64,000 nucleotides of DNA from Echinicola arenosa (GCF_014841125.1 NZ_JACYTQ010000001.1:372001-436000), one strand, 5' to 3'; numbered from the stretch's first letter, positions 9,722-18,842 are shown. The notes: generated by a model from the sequence alone, not told the origin. Numbers and translations are program-made.

Positions 9722-9893
9722 TTCAAACCTCCTTTTTATTTTTGGGCTTTCAGTTTCAACTTCGATTTTGTTTCTTGGGAGCCCTTAAATACGCCAGGTT
9801 GGTAAATTGGGAATGAGGATTTGGGACAAAAACCATTAACTTTACCGGCCTATTTCCGTACATGCATTGAACTCAAAACAAGAAGACTTTAAT

Positions 9894-11921
9894 ATGAATC
9901 CATTATTGGAAAAATTTAATACGCCATTTGAAACGGCTCCATTTGATAAAATAAAGAATGAACACTTTTTACCTGCTGTCCAGGAGGCCATCCAAGAGGC
10001 CAAGTCTGAAATAGAAAGCATTAAGGCTACCACCTCTCCCAATTTTTCCTCAGTTATAGAAGCATTGGATAGTTCGGGCAAAAAACTGGGCATCATCTCC
10101 AGCATATTCTTCAATTTAAATGCTGCTGAAACCAATGATGAAATCCAAAAATTGGCAAGGGAAATTTCTCCTTTGCTTACTGCTCATGGCAACGACATAT
10201 TGTTGGATAAGGAGCTTTTTGACTTGGTAGACACTGTTTATCAACAAAAAGGAAGCCTTGATCTGAACGAAGAGCAAGAGACATTGTTGGACAAAACATA
10301 TAAATCTTTTGTCAGAAACGGAGCCAAGCTTTCTGAAGAAGATAAAGCCAAGCTCCGTGAAATTGATAAAGATCTTTCCCAAAAAGGGTTGGCCTTTGGT
10401 GAAAATGTGTTGGCTGAAACCAATAAATATGAATTGGTAATAGAAGATGAAGCAAAACTGGCCGGACTTCCTGACTCCATCAAAGAAGCGGCAGCCCAAA
10501 CTGCAATTGAAAAAGGCAAAGAAGGCAAATGGATTTTCACATTGGCATTTCCTAGCTATGTGCCTTTTATGACTTATGCGGATAACCGAGAACTCCGTGA
10601 AGAAATATTTAAAGCTTATAACACCAAATCATGTAAAGGTGATGAACTGGACAACCAGGAAATCATCAAAGAAATATTGGTTTTGAAGAATCAAAGAGCT
10701 ATTCTTTTGGGCTATAAAAGTTATGCTGACTTTGTCCTTGAAGAAAGAATGGCCAAAAGCGCTCCAGAGGTTAGTTCTTTTCTAAAAGACCTTTTGGAAA
10801 AAGCCAAGCCAAAAGCCCAAGAAGAGCTGGAAGAACTGACCAAATTCGCCCAAAGCATTGGTGGCCCAGAGACGCTTCAAAAATGGGATTTTGGCTATTA
10901 CTCCGAAAAACTAAAAAAAGCCAAATTTGAAGTAGATGATGAGCTGACCAAGCCTTACTTTGAACTTGAAAACACCATTCAAGGCGTATTCCTTACAGCT
11001 GGAAAACTGTATGGATTGCAGTTTATCAAAAACGAAGATATCCCTGTCTATCATCCTGAAGTGACTGCCTATGAAGTAAAAGATACCTCTGGAAAACATG
11101 TTGCAGTATTCTATGCTGATTTTTTCCCAAGGGCTGGAAAAAGAAATGGCGCGTGGATGACCGTCTATCAAGGACAATTCAAAGAAGGCAATGTTGATCA
11201 CCGACCTCATATATCTATTGTTTGTAATTTCACCAAACCTACCGCAAGAACTCCTTCCTTACTTACCTTTAATGAAGTGACCACACTATTCCATGAGTTT
11301 GGCCACGCATTGCATGGGATGCTAGCTAATGGAACTTATGAATCGCTTTCCGGCACAAGTGTCTATTGGGATTTTGTAGAGCTCCCCTCTCAAATTTTCG
11401 AAAACTGGTGCTATGAGAAAGAATGCTTGGATTTATTTGCCAAGCATTATCAATCGGGAGAAAAGATCCCTGAAGAGCTAATTGAAAGAATCAAGAAGGC
11501 CGCTAATTTCCACCAAGGCTACCAAACCTTAAGACAGGTAAGTTTTGGTTTACTGGACATGGCATACTACAGTACTAATCCTGCTGAAGTCCAATCTCTA
11601 TTTGATTTTGAAAAAACAGCCATGAGACCTACTGAATTGCTCCCTGCAGTAGAAGGCACCTTAATGTCCACCTCTTTCTCCCATATTTTTCAAGGAGGTT
11701 ATGCTGCTGGGTATTATAGTTACAAATGGGCGGAAGTGTTGGATGCGGATGCTTTCGAAATGTTCTTGGAAAACGGGATTTTTGACCCAGTTACTGCCAA
11801 AGCTTTTAAAGATCATGTACTCTCTTCAGGAGGCAAAGTCCACCCTTCCATTTTATACAAAAGGTTTAGGGGCAGAGAACCCAAACCTGAAGCCCTGCTA
11901 AAGAGGGCTGGATTAATATAA
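9894..11921 (+). CDS. M3 family zinc metallopeptidase (oligopeptidase A / dipeptidyl carboxypeptidase type)
   Basis: From the ATG at 9894 the product has 675 residues, normal for family M3. The HEFGH zinc motif is at 467-471, with the third zinc ligand Glu496 in the FVELPSQ segment, as expected for thimet-type peptidases. The alternative upstream start is a TTG at 9867 and is less likely. No signal peptide or lipobox, so the enzyme is probably cytoplasmic and degrades short peptides. It follows the exported M28 peptidase on the same strand by about 170 bases, giving a small peptide-catabolism pair. Confidence 0.93.
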   Translation: MNPLLEKFNTPFETAPFDKIKNEHFLPAVQEAIQEAKSEIESIKATTSPNFSSVIEALDSSGKKLGIISSIFFNLNAAETNDEIQKLAREISPLLTAHGNDILLDKELFDLVDTVYQQKGSLDLNEEQETLLDKTYKSFVRNGAKLSEEDKAKLREIDKDLSQKGLAFGENVLAETNKYELVIEDEAKLAGLPDSIKEAAAQTAIEKGKEGKWIFTLAFPSYVPFMTYADNRELREEIFKAYNTKSCKGDELDNQEIIKEILVLKNQRAILLGYKSYADFVLEERMAKSAPEVSSFLKDLLEKAKPKAQEELEELTKFAQSIGGPETLQKWDFGYYSEKLKKAKFEVDDELTKPYFELENTIQGVFLTAGKLYGLQFIKNEDIPVYHPEVTAYEVKDTSGKHVAVFYADFFPRAGKRNGAWMTVYQGQFKEGNVDHRPHISIVCNFTKPTARTPSLLTFNEVTTLFHEFGHALHGMLANGTYESLSGTSVYWDFVELPSQIFENWCYEKECLDLFAKHYQSGEKIPEELIERIKKAANFHQGYQTLRQVSFGLLDMAYYSTNPAEVQSLFDFEKTAMRPTELLPAVEGTLMSTSFSHIFQGGYAAGYYSYKWAEVLDADAFEMFLENGIFDPVTAKAFKDHVLSSGGKVHPSILYKRFRGREPKPEALLKRAGLI

Positions 11922-11923
11922 CC

Positions 11924-11950
11924 AAAGGGGGCTTCAAGTCCCCTTTTTTT
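11924..11950 (+). terminator. Terminator of the M3 peptidase gene
   Basis: AAAGGGG / CCCCTTT stem with a 9-base loop followed by a T-run, three bases after the stop codon. Confidence 0.85.
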
Positions 11951-12074
11951 ATTTCATTCAATCTAATTGGAATAGAAACCTTATTTTTAACTTCCAGTTT
12001 ATAATTATCGAATCAATAAATTCAAAGAACATTTATTAACCAATAAATAATTTTTAAATATTTTTGTTATAAAA

Positions 12075-12105
12075 TTTGAATTTCAAAATCATTATATTAG
12101 TTTTA
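12075..12105 (+). promoter_or_regulatory. Promoter of tRNA-like RNA A
   Basis: TTTG at 12075-12078, a 19-base spacer, then TAGTTTTA at 12098-12105 (7 of 8 to TAnnTTTG). The spacing is identical to that of the promoter before RNA B and of the SRP RNA promoter in this window. Confidence 0.65.
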
Positions 12106-12141
12106 TATCAACAAGGGAATCAAATGGGATTTCAAACAAAA

Positions 12142-12230
12142 CTGTAGGATACTAAAAAGTATTCTGGAAGTGTAAAGAATGAGATAAGTTCACTTTTTAC
12201 CAATGAAAGGTTCGAATCCTTTCCCTGCAG
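12142..12230 (+). ncRNA. tRNA-like small RNA A (no normal anticodon)
   Basis: The ends pair like a tRNA acceptor: CTGTAGG (12142-12148) with CCTGCAG (12224-12230), one G-U pair. A perfect T-arm follows the tRNA rule: AAAGG / CCTTT around the loop TTCGAAT (12211-12217). Where the D-arm would be there is a 4-bp hairpin (12150-12161). The anticodon arm is replaced by a longer rod, GTAAAGA (12172-12178) pairing with TTTTTAC (12194-12200) and a TGA/TCA inner pair. No normal anticodon loop is evident. It has its own promoter and terminator and shares its 3' trailer with RNA B. It is not a tmRNA by length (no coding insert). Function unknown. Confidence 0.6.
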
Positions 12231-12270
12231 CAGGTTATTTTGGGTTTATTGTTAATTGACTAAAGCTATG
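12228..12270 (+). repeat. 43-base direct repeat, copy 1 (shared RNA trailer)
   Basis: Identical over 43 bases to 12670-12712. It starts at the last bases of the tRNA-like acceptor and runs into the first arm of the terminator hairpin. Confidence 0.9.
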
Positions 12271-12293
12271 AAATATTGTTTCATAGCTTTTTT
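12262..12293 (+). terminator. Terminator of tRNA-like RNA A
   Basis: AAAGCTATGAAA / TTTCATAGCTTT stem with a 5-base loop and a following T-run. Confidence 0.9.
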
Positions 12294-12438
12294 AATTTCT
12301 ACTCATTTCATATAAAAACCTTCATTAACGATTTGACAATTTCGGAAAGTTTCCAAATAAGTATAAATTATATAATTGACAACAAAATACTATAAATATT
12401 AAAAATAACGTAAACTTTTCATGTTTATGTTGAATTTA

Positions 12439-12469
12439 TTTGAATAACAAAATAAGTTATTTAACTTTG
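12439..12469 (+). promoter_or_regulatory. Promoter of tRNA-like RNA B
   Basis: TTTG at 12439-12442, a 19-base spacer and a full TAACTTTG box at 12462-12469: an exact match to the Bacteroidota vegetative promoter. About 70 bases of leader with two short hairpins (around 12481-12500 and 12505-12520) would precede the RNA body. Confidence 0.75.
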
Positions 12470-12547
12470 AATCATAAACAAAGACAAAAGGTCTTTTTCT
12501 TCAAATCGTACAAACGATGATAAGGATAGAAGATTGTTTATACTACA

Positions 12548-12672
12548 CTGTAGGGTGTTGAAATTGGCAGACAAGCCCTCCTGTCTCGGGGGTGGGGGTC
12601 AATGGAAAAAGCAAACATGGAGCTCGTGTTTTGCCTAACTACCCCGTGGAGGTTCGAGTCCTTCCCCTACAG
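12548..12672 (+). ncRNA. tRNA-like small RNA B with a very long variable arm
   Basis: Folds as a class II tRNA: acceptor CTGTAGGG / CCCTACAG (8 bp, or 7 bp with G as base 73), T8-G9, D-arm TTG/CAA with a GG-containing loop, anticodon arm CCCTC / GGGGG around CTGTCTC (12581-12587), T-arm GGAGG / CCTTC with loop TTCGAGT. Position 33 is T and the anticodon would read GTC. The variable region is about 55 bases: an outer stem GGGGT / ACCCC (12595-12599 with 12641-12645) and an inner 9-bp hairpin (12611-12634). The D-arm resembles tRNA-Leu, but the anticodon triplet is that of Asp and base 37 is T, so no amino acid is assigned. No CCA is encoded. Confidence 0.65.
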
Positions 12673-12712
12673 CAGGTTATTTTGGGTTTATTGTTAATTG
12701 ACTAAAGCTATG
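12670..12712 (+). repeat. 43-base direct repeat, copy 2 (shared RNA trailer)
   Basis: Exact second copy of 12228-12270. Identity stops inside the acceptor on the left and inside the terminator loop on the right, so the repeat marks the 3' trailer of both RNAs. Confidence 0.9.
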
Positions 12713-12736
12713 GGATTTTGTTTCATGGCTTTTTTT
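12704..12736 (+). terminator. Terminator of tRNA-like RNA B
   Basis: AAAGCTATG / CATGGCTTT (one G-U pair) with an 11-base loop and a T-run; the second-arm change keeps pairing with the conserved first arm. Confidence 0.85.
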
Positions 12737-12816
12737 ATACTTAAAATTCAGCTTTTTTAATTCTAGAGTCTGGAAGTTTGATTTTTATTAACTTGTGTTT
12801 TTAAAAAGCTTCCTGA

Positions 12817-15570
12817 ATGAACAATTTTTACTGGCCTTGCTCCCAAAGAAGCAAAGGCATCAAGTTACTTCTATTTTTGGTCCTTAGCCTTTTGGCAAAC
12901 AACGTCCAGGCACAAAGCCCCATTATTGAATCCACCAATGCTTTGGCTGAAAAAGTTTACCTCCAGCTTGACAGTAAAATCTACACGCATGACCAAACAA
13001 TATGGTTTAAGGCAATCGTAGTTAATGCCGCCAGTAACCAACCTACCCTGCTCAGTGGAGTCCTTCACACAGAAATAATAGGCAGCGACCTCCAAGTAAA
13101 GGAAGAAAAGTTAATCAAACTCCAAAACGGCATCGGGGAAGGTTTCTTTGACCTAAACCGTAACTATCTACCCGGCCGCTATTTGATCAGGGCTTACACC
13201 CAGTGGGACAACAATTTTGGTTCGGATTATATTTTCAAGGCCTATATCGACGTATTTCCTTCGTCCAAAGAAGCTATAGCTTCCCCAATCAACCAAATTT
13301 CTCTTTTGGAAAAATCATCCGGGAAATTTTGGCTTAACGCAAACTTTAACCCTTTGCAGATAGACAGCCTTCATCAAAAGAAACTAAGTATCTCCCTCAA
13401 TCTGGATGGCAAAAAAGACTCTCTCTCTCTGAAAAAAAATAAAGAAGGTCTATATGCCATTAATTATCAGATTCCAGAAAACAGCAGATTGGTAACACTG
13501 AAAATGGAAACTGAAAACGGGATCCAGTACTCTAAGACGCTAGCCCTGGACGAAGAGACTTTGGATTTTCAGTTTTTTCCAGAAAGCGGAGAGCTTGTCC
13601 ATGGGGTGACATCAAGGGTAGGTTTTAAGGCTTTGGATTACCTTGGCTCAGGAAAACAAATACAAGGTAAGATAATCGATGGAAGTGGAAAGCAAATCAC
13701 CACTTTAAAAAGCAATGATTTAGGTATAGGTTCCTTTATCATTTCAGCGGATAGTTCCCATCAATATTATACTGAAATAAATTTTTCTGGAGATTCTACT
13801 GTAACCTACCAATACCCACTTCCTACGGTACAACCTAAAGGTTACAACTTGGCTGTATTTAAGGCGGGAAATGACATTCGGTTAATTCAATCCGCCATAC
13901 CAGCACATAATGACAGCATCTTCATTAAAGTCACCAGCAGAGGTATTCCTTATTACTGGATAAAAGGAAGGCTGAAACAAGGAAAAGCACTCACCATGCT
14001 ACCGACTAACAGCTTGCCGGAAGGCATCATTTCTTTTACCCTATTAGACCATCACCAGCAGCCTGTTGCAGAGAGACTTTTCTTCAATGAACGCCTAGAA
14101 AACAGGCTTACAATAGAAGCCTCTTCCAATCAATCATTATATACTCAAAGAGAAAAAACAAACGTCAACATCCAAATCAAAGATTCGAACGGCACCCCTG
14201 TAGAAGCGAATATTTCAGTTTTGGCCATCAATGGAGACTTAATGGGGAAAACCCAAGAAACCAGGACAAATATTTTATCTTCATTATTATTGAGCGGCGA
14301 CCTAAAAGGGCACATCGAAAAACCGGGGTATTATTTTCAATATGATCGCCCTAACCGCTACAACGACTTGGACGCCTTGATGATCACACAGGCTTGGCGA
14401 AATTATCACTATCACCAGAAATTGGACTCATTGGCCTACCCTGCTGAACCCTCGCTCCATGTTTCAGGATCGGTAGGTGGAGTGTTTTCATCTAAGAAGA
14501 AAAAAGAAGATGTAGCGCTCACGTTGATGACCTTTGGTGAAAAAGCCTCCTTTCAGACCCAATCTACAGACAGTCTTGGCCGTTTTAGCTTTTATTTAGT
14601 AGATGCTTATGGAGAAAAAATCGATGTATTAATTCAAAGTGCCAACAAATCTGGAAAAAAGAAGAATTACACTTTTTCACTGGACAAGAAATTCACCCCA
14701 GAAATCAAATTTGATCAAAAGCAAAAAATCGAACGTCTGGACAGTTTTAGTTATGCTTTGGTGGAGAAGCATCAAGAAAAGAGTGCCGCTGAGGCTGCTT
14801 TCAAACTTTCAACTGATATAATGGAACTTGAAACATTTACTGTGGAGGATTACCTCCTCACCCCTGAGAGGGAGAAAGTCATGAAACGCTTTGGCAAGCC
14901 GGATAGGGTAATTGAAGGGCAAGATATTCAAGAGAAAGAAGAAAAATGGTCTTATGGCCTATACAGCATCCTGCTTTTCAACTATCCAGAGGATGTTAAA
15001 ATTGACCGGGTAAATGGGCCAGGTGGTTACCTGAGAGCATCGGTTCTTTCAGCTGAAATGACCCTTGTAGTCATAGATGGCATTCCGGTCATGAACTATA
15101 ATTATGACCTTATCCCAAGCATCCCTCCTTCAGAGGTAAAAAGTGTAGAGCTAATCAAGTTTGCCAAAAACTTCACCTCACTCTTTATGGAGGTATACCC
15201 TCAGGCCAGCCCTTTGGAAGCTCCAATGACCGGAAGTGTAATTGCTATTTACACCCACGCAGGAAAAGGGATTTTCGGGGTTCAAAAACCAGACGGACTA
15301 CTTCAGGCCACTGTACCTGTCTTTTCCCAGACAAGGGAATTTTACCGTCCCAACTATGAAAACCTAAGTGCTCAGGATTGGGTAAAGCCAGACTTAAGAT
15401 CAGTCATTCATTGGCAAGCCCAGGTCAAAACTGATTCTACTGGACAAGCCAAAGTCAATTATTATAATGCAGACACTCCAGGTCAGATTATGGTGATCAT
15501 AGAAGCTGTTGCCCCGGATGGTAAAATCGGCTACCAAGAGCTGACATATGAAGTAGAAGAGAGAAAGTAA
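12817..15570 (+). CDS. Exported macroglobulin-domain / TonB plug-like surface protein
   Basis: 917 residues with a signal peptide ending near NNVQAQ. The N-terminal third (EKVYLQLDSKIYTHDQTIWF, then LPGRYLIRAYTQW) looks like an alpha-2-macroglobulin MG2-type domain. A carboxypeptidase-regulatory-like beta domain (about 560-620) and a C-terminal segment similar to a TonB receptor plug (VVIDGIPV, then SVELIK, then IAIYTHAGKG) follow. Such proteins are common in Bacteroidota and usually annotated as hypothetical or plug-domain proteins. The barrel of a real TonB receptor is absent, so transport is unlikely; a binding or envelope role is inferred. Single gene between the tRNA-like RNAs and a bidirectional terminator. 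Confidence 0.75.
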   Translation: MNNFYWPCSQRSKGIKLLLFLVLSLLANNVQAQSPIIESTNALAEKVYLQLDSKIYTHDQTIWFKAIVVNAASNQPTLLSGVLHTEIIGSDLQVKEEKLIKLQNGIGEGFFDLNRNYLPGRYLIRAYTQWDNNFGSDYIFKAYIDVFPSSKEAIASPINQISLLEKSSGKFWLNANFNPLQIDSLHQKKLSISLNLDGKKDSLSLKKNKEGLYAINYQIPENSRLVTLKMETENGIQYSKTLALDEETLDFQFFPESGELVHGVTSRVGFKALDYLGSGKQIQGKIIDGSGKQITTLKSNDLGIGSFIISADSSHQYYTEINFSGDSTVTYQYPLPTVQPKGYNLAVFKAGNDIRLIQSAIPAHNDSIFIKVTSRGIPYYWIKGRLKQGKALTMLPTNSLPEGIISFTLLDHHQQPVAERLFFNERLENRLTIEASSNQSLYTQREKTNVNIQIKDSNGTPVEANISVLAINGDLMGKTQETRTNILSSLLLSGDLKGHIEKPGYYFQYDRPNRYNDLDALMITQAWRNYHYHQKLDSLAYPAEPSLHVSGSVGGVFSSKKKKEDVALTLMTFGEKASFQTQSTDSLGRFSFYLVDAYGEKIDVLIQSANKSGKKKNYTFSLDKKFTPEIKFDQKQKIERLDSFSYALVEKHQEKSAAEAAFKLSTDIMELETFTVEDYLLTPEREKVMKRFGKPDRVIEGQDIQEKEEKWSYGLYSILLFNYPEDVKIDRVNGPGGYLRASVLSAEMTLVVIDGIPVMNYNYDLIPSIPPSEVKSVELIKFAKNFTSLFMEVYPQASPLEAPMTGSVIAIYTHAGKGIFGVQKPDGLLQATVPVFSQTREFYRPNYENLSAQDWVKPDLRSVIHWQAQVKTDSTGQAKVNYYNADTPGQIMVIIEAVAPDGKIGYQELTYEVEERK

Positions 15571-15586
15571 AACAGGCCTATACACG

Positions 15587-15628
15587 AAAAGGGCTATTCC
15601 TGAATTCTAACTCAGCAATAGCCCTTTT
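15587..15628. terminator. Bidirectional terminator
   Basis: AAAAGGGCTATT / AATAGCCCTTTT, perfect 12-bp stem with an 18-base loop between convergent genes. Confidence 0.88.
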
Positions 15629-15651
15629 AAACATTTAAATAAACATTGCTA

Positions 15652-16464
15652 CTATTCTACCGTATCCTCAATGGAAGTCACTGAGAAAGCAGCGAAATAC
15701 CCTAAAGCAGTATCTCCGAAATTGGACAAAGGATTGGAGGGGGCCACTCCACCTCCATCAATTACTTCTACCAAGGTCCTGTAATAATCATAGGTACTTC
15801 GATCCAAGTGCCTTAACTCCACATACATTTCATCCCCAACCTCCAAAGTGTGAGGAAAATCATAATCTTGGGCATTACCATTGGTGTATTTATCATCACC
15901 AAGCCAAAAGTTATCGTCTTCAATCAACTCCCCATCAAAGTCAAACACATACACTTCACCATTGACGTAAACATTGAAACTATAGTAATCACCCAATTCT
16001 GGAGGGTCTTCAAAATAAGCTCGAAAGTAATATCCTTCTTTGTAAAGCAATGATTCTTCTTCAAACCTAAAACCCAATGAATCTATTTCTACCAACTCCT
16101 CAGGCATTGTACTTTCTGCGGTATAGGTTTCTCCATCCAATTGTACTTCTATCGTATAGGTCACTCCTCTTTGCCCTTGAAGGATGGTAGTCTGATACAC
16201 TCCATCTCCCAATTCTTCCAACACATCTACATTTCCCTCATCATCAGAAATCTCTATATAAGCACCTTCGATCCCAGGAAAAACATTATCCTCATAAAAA
16301 CCCACTGATTCTGAAATAGTAACAGTATAAGGACCAGGCTGATCTGTGATGATACCTTCTATCACTACTCTTGGCTCAGCATTATCCAGGTCTATGATAA
16401 TAACCTCTTCACACCCAGTAAAAGCAAGCGCTATGGTAAAGACTATATATAAATATCTTCTCAT
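15652..16464 (-). CDS. DUF4249 surface lipoprotein, TonB-receptor partner
   Basis: 270 residues with a lipoprotein signal: a hydrophobic run followed by FTGCEE, whose Cys at about residue 18 would be lipidated. The body is acidic and beta-rich with the DUF4249 opening pattern EPRVVIEGIITDQPGPYTVT. The gene starts 2 bases after the stop of the TonB receptor at 16467, so the two are one operon. DUF4249 proteins are regularly paired with such receptors in Bacteroidota and probably sit on the outer membrane as the receptor's lipoprotein partner; the ligand is unknown. Confidence 0.88.
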   Translation of the reverse strand: MRRYLYIVFTIALAFTGCEEVIIIDLDNAEPRVVIEGIITDQPGPYTVTISESVGFYEDNVFPGIEGAYIEISDDEGNVDVLEELGDGVYQTTILQGQRGVTYTIEVQLDGETYTAESTMPEELVEIDSLGFRFEEESLLYKEGYYFRAYFEDPPELGDYYSFNVYVNGEVYVFDFDGELIEDDNFWLGDDKYTNGNAQDYDFPHTLEVGDEMYVELRHLDRSTYDYYRTLVEVIDGGGVAPSNPLSNFGDTALGYFAAFSVTSIEDTVE

Positions 16465-16466
16465 GA

Positions 16467-18842
16467 TTATTTGAATCTAAAGTTATAGGTAACTGATGGC
16501 AAGATGCTGAACAGCGAAAACTTCACCGCTTCTGTTTTGGTAGGATCATCGCGATCTTCTCTGAAAGTAACCATAAAGGCATTCTTTCGAGCATAAGCGT
16601 TGTAAACAGAGAAATTCAAATCCGATTCAAACTTCTCGTTGCTTTTAAGTTTTAGGGTTGCTCCTAAGTCTAATCTATGGTATTCAGGGAGACGGTTATT
16701 GTTTCTCTTATCATACATATTGATCACTTCTCCTTTCACCTCGTATTTTCCCACTGGATAGGTCACTGCATCGCCAGAGCGATAGACAAATGAGGCAGAC
16801 AAATTCCACCTTTTGTTTAATTGATAAATCCCTACAATCGACAAATCATGTGGCCTGTCCCAACTTGCAGGATATACTTCTCCATAATCTACCCCGTCAA
16901 ATTGGCGTTCAGTTTTTGAAAGGGTGTAGCTGATCCAACCTGTCAAGTCACCTTTGTTTTTTCTCACAAAAAACTCAGCACCGTAGGACCAACCGTCACC
17001 AAAGAGCAATTGCGATTCTACATTCTCATTAAAAACCAACTCCGCACCCGTACGGTAATCTACCTGGTTTTTCATATCCTTGTAATACACCTCTACAGAA
17101 CTTTCAAATGCATTATCATTGAAATTTCGGAAATAACCTAAAGCGATCTGATCCGCTATTTGAGGACGAACATTATTACTGGATGGAATCCATAAATCGA
17201 TCGGGGTACCAGCATTACTATTGGATACCAAATGCAAATATTGGCGATTCCTACCATATGAAGCCTTCACAGACACTTCGTCATTCAAGAGGTATGTTAA
17301 GCCAAGTCTAGGCTCTAAACCGCCATAGGACTTTACTATTTCTCCATCATCGTAAGTTTCAGTATCGATTACATCCCCGTCTTCATCATAAGTATAAATT
17401 TCTCCTGGACCAATCTGTGCGAACCAAGAATACCTCAGACCCGCATTTACGTTGAACCTCGGCGAAAACTCGATATCCTCTGATATATAGGCTGCTGTTT
17501 CCCAAGCGTATTTACGTTGCAACTTCTGTTCATTGATATAAGAGTCACCTTGTGGAATAATCTCTCCTGGCACAAAATTATGTCGAATAGCACTTGCGCC
17601 GAATTTCAAGGTATTTTGAGGATTAATATAATATTCGAAATCCTCTTTGATGCTAAAGTCCCTTATGGCTGAAGTCACCTTAAATCCATTATTCTCATTT
17701 TCTTCCTCCTCAGCCATTATTTCCACTTCATAATTGTAATCCGAAAACATGGCCGTAGAATTCAAGAACAATCGATCATTAAAAAGATGGTTCCAGCGTA
17801 CAGTTGCTGTGGTGTTTCCCCAATCAAATCCAAACAGATCACCATAACCAAAGTTATCCCTTCCAAAATAACCTGATACAAAAATCCGGTCTTTATCACC
17901 CAGTTTATAGTTAGCTTTAGCATTCAAGTCATAGAAATAGAGAATGGAATTTTTGACCTCTTCATCATTAGACAATTTCAGAAACAAGTCTACATAGGTC
18001 CTTCTCCCAGAAACCACAAATGACCCTTTATCTTTTACAATCGGTGCCTCAATTGTGGCTCTGCTCGAAATCAAACCAATACCTCCCTGTGCCGCAAACT
18101 TCTTGTTATTTCCTTCTTTCATTTTGATATCAAGGACAGAAGAGGCTCTTCCGCCATATTCCGAAGGAATATGGCCCTTATAAATTGTAAGGTCTTTGAT
18201 CGCATCTGAATTAAAGACAGAGAAAAAGCCCAATAAATGTGACGCATTATATACCGGAGCCTCGTCCAACAGGATCAAGTTTTGATCTGCACTCCCCCCA
18301 CGGACAAAAAAACCTCCTCCGCCTTCACTGGCTTTTATACCAGGAAGTAATTGTATGGTCTTGATGATATCCTTTTCACCAAAAATAACAGGGATAGCTT
18401 CCACTTCTCGCATATCCAGTTTATTCACACTCATTTGCGTGGACCGGACATTAGAATCCTCAGGCTCAGCATTGACTACTACCTCCTCCAATTCTGTTGC
18501 CCCTGACCCTAACTCCACATCAATTGTTTGATCTTTGTCCAAGGTTATGGCTTTTGTAATTGACTCATATCCCACAAAACTATACACCAAGGTATAATCC
18601 CCTGCAGGAACTGTTAGGGAATAAAAGCCATAGACGTTACTTGTCCCTCCTGTACTTAATTCCTTGATAAAAACTGTGGCTCCTATCAGACCTTCTCCAC
18701 TGTTTGCATCTTCAATATTACCCCTGATGGTAAATTTCTCTTGGGCGTAAAGACTGGCAGTGGCTAAACAACTGGTCAAAAAGAGCAGCAAAAATTTTCC
18801 TTGAAAACTTATCGAACGACAAGTCCTTTTTCTTCTTTTCAT
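16467..18842 (-). CDS. TonB-dependent outer membrane receptor
   Basis: 791 residues. Signal peptide ends near SLYAQ. Residues of about 35-125 form a carboxypeptidase-regulatory-like domain (FTIRGNIEDANSGEGLIGAT). The plug follows with FFVRGGSADQNLILLDEAPVY and the rest is a beta-barrel ending in the aromatic C-terminal residue expected for outer membrane insertion (TYNFRFK). It takes up an unknown ligand with TonB energy. First gene of an operon with the DUF4249 lipoprotein. A CAAAACTA at 18865-18872 (TAGTTTTG on this strand) is a plausible -7 box close to the start. Confidence 0.92.
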   Translation of the reverse strand: MKRRKRTCRSISFQGKFLLLFLTSCLATASLYAQEKFTIRGNIEDANSGEGLIGATVFIKELSTGGTSNVYGFYSLTVPAGDYTLVYSFVGYESITKAITLDKDQTIDVELGSGATELEEVVVNAEPEDSNVRSTQMSVNKLDMREVEAIPVIFGEKDIIKTIQLLPGIKASEGGGGFFVRGGSADQNLILLDEAPVYNASHLLGFFSVFNSDAIKDLTIYKGHIPSEYGGRASSVLDIKMKEGNNKKFAAQGGIGLISSRATIEAPIVKDKGSFVVSGRRTYVDLFLKLSNDEEVKNSILYFYDLNAKANYKLGDKDRIFVSGYFGRDNFGYGDLFGFDWGNTTATVRWNHLFNDRLFLNSTAMFSDYNYEVEIMAEEEENENNGFKVTSAIRDFSIKEDFEYYINPQNTLKFGASAIRHNFVPGEIIPQGDSYINEQKLQRKYAWETAAYISEDIEFSPRFNVNAGLRYSWFAQIGPGEIYTYDEDGDVIDTETYDDGEIVKSYGGLEPRLGLTYLLNDEVSVKASYGRNRQYLHLVSNSNAGTPIDLWIPSSNNVRPQIADQIALGYFRNFNDNAFESSVEVYYKDMKNQVDYRTGAELVFNENVESQLLFGDGWSYGAEFFVRKNKGDLTGWISYTLSKTERQFDGVDYGEVYPASWDRPHDLSIVGIYQLNKRWNLSASFVYRSGDAVTYPVGKYEVKGEVINMYDKRNNNRLPEYHRLDLGATLKLKSNEKFESDLNFSVYNAYARKNAFMVTFREDRDDPTKTEAVKFSLFSILPSVTYNFRFK

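Noticed and set aside
12142-12293. RNA A as tmRNA
   Set aside because: Only about 90 bases long, no coding insert and no tag sequence.
12548-12672. Calling RNA B an ordinary tRNA-Leu or tRNA-Asp
   Set aside because: The anticodon, base 37, discriminator and 55-base variable arm do not agree with any single isotype; labelled tRNA-like instead.
12228-12712. 43-base repeats as attachment sites of an integrated element
   Set aside because: There is no integrase or cargo between them, only about 440 bases with the second promoter, and the identity covers the RNA trailer rather than an acceptor-arm core alone.
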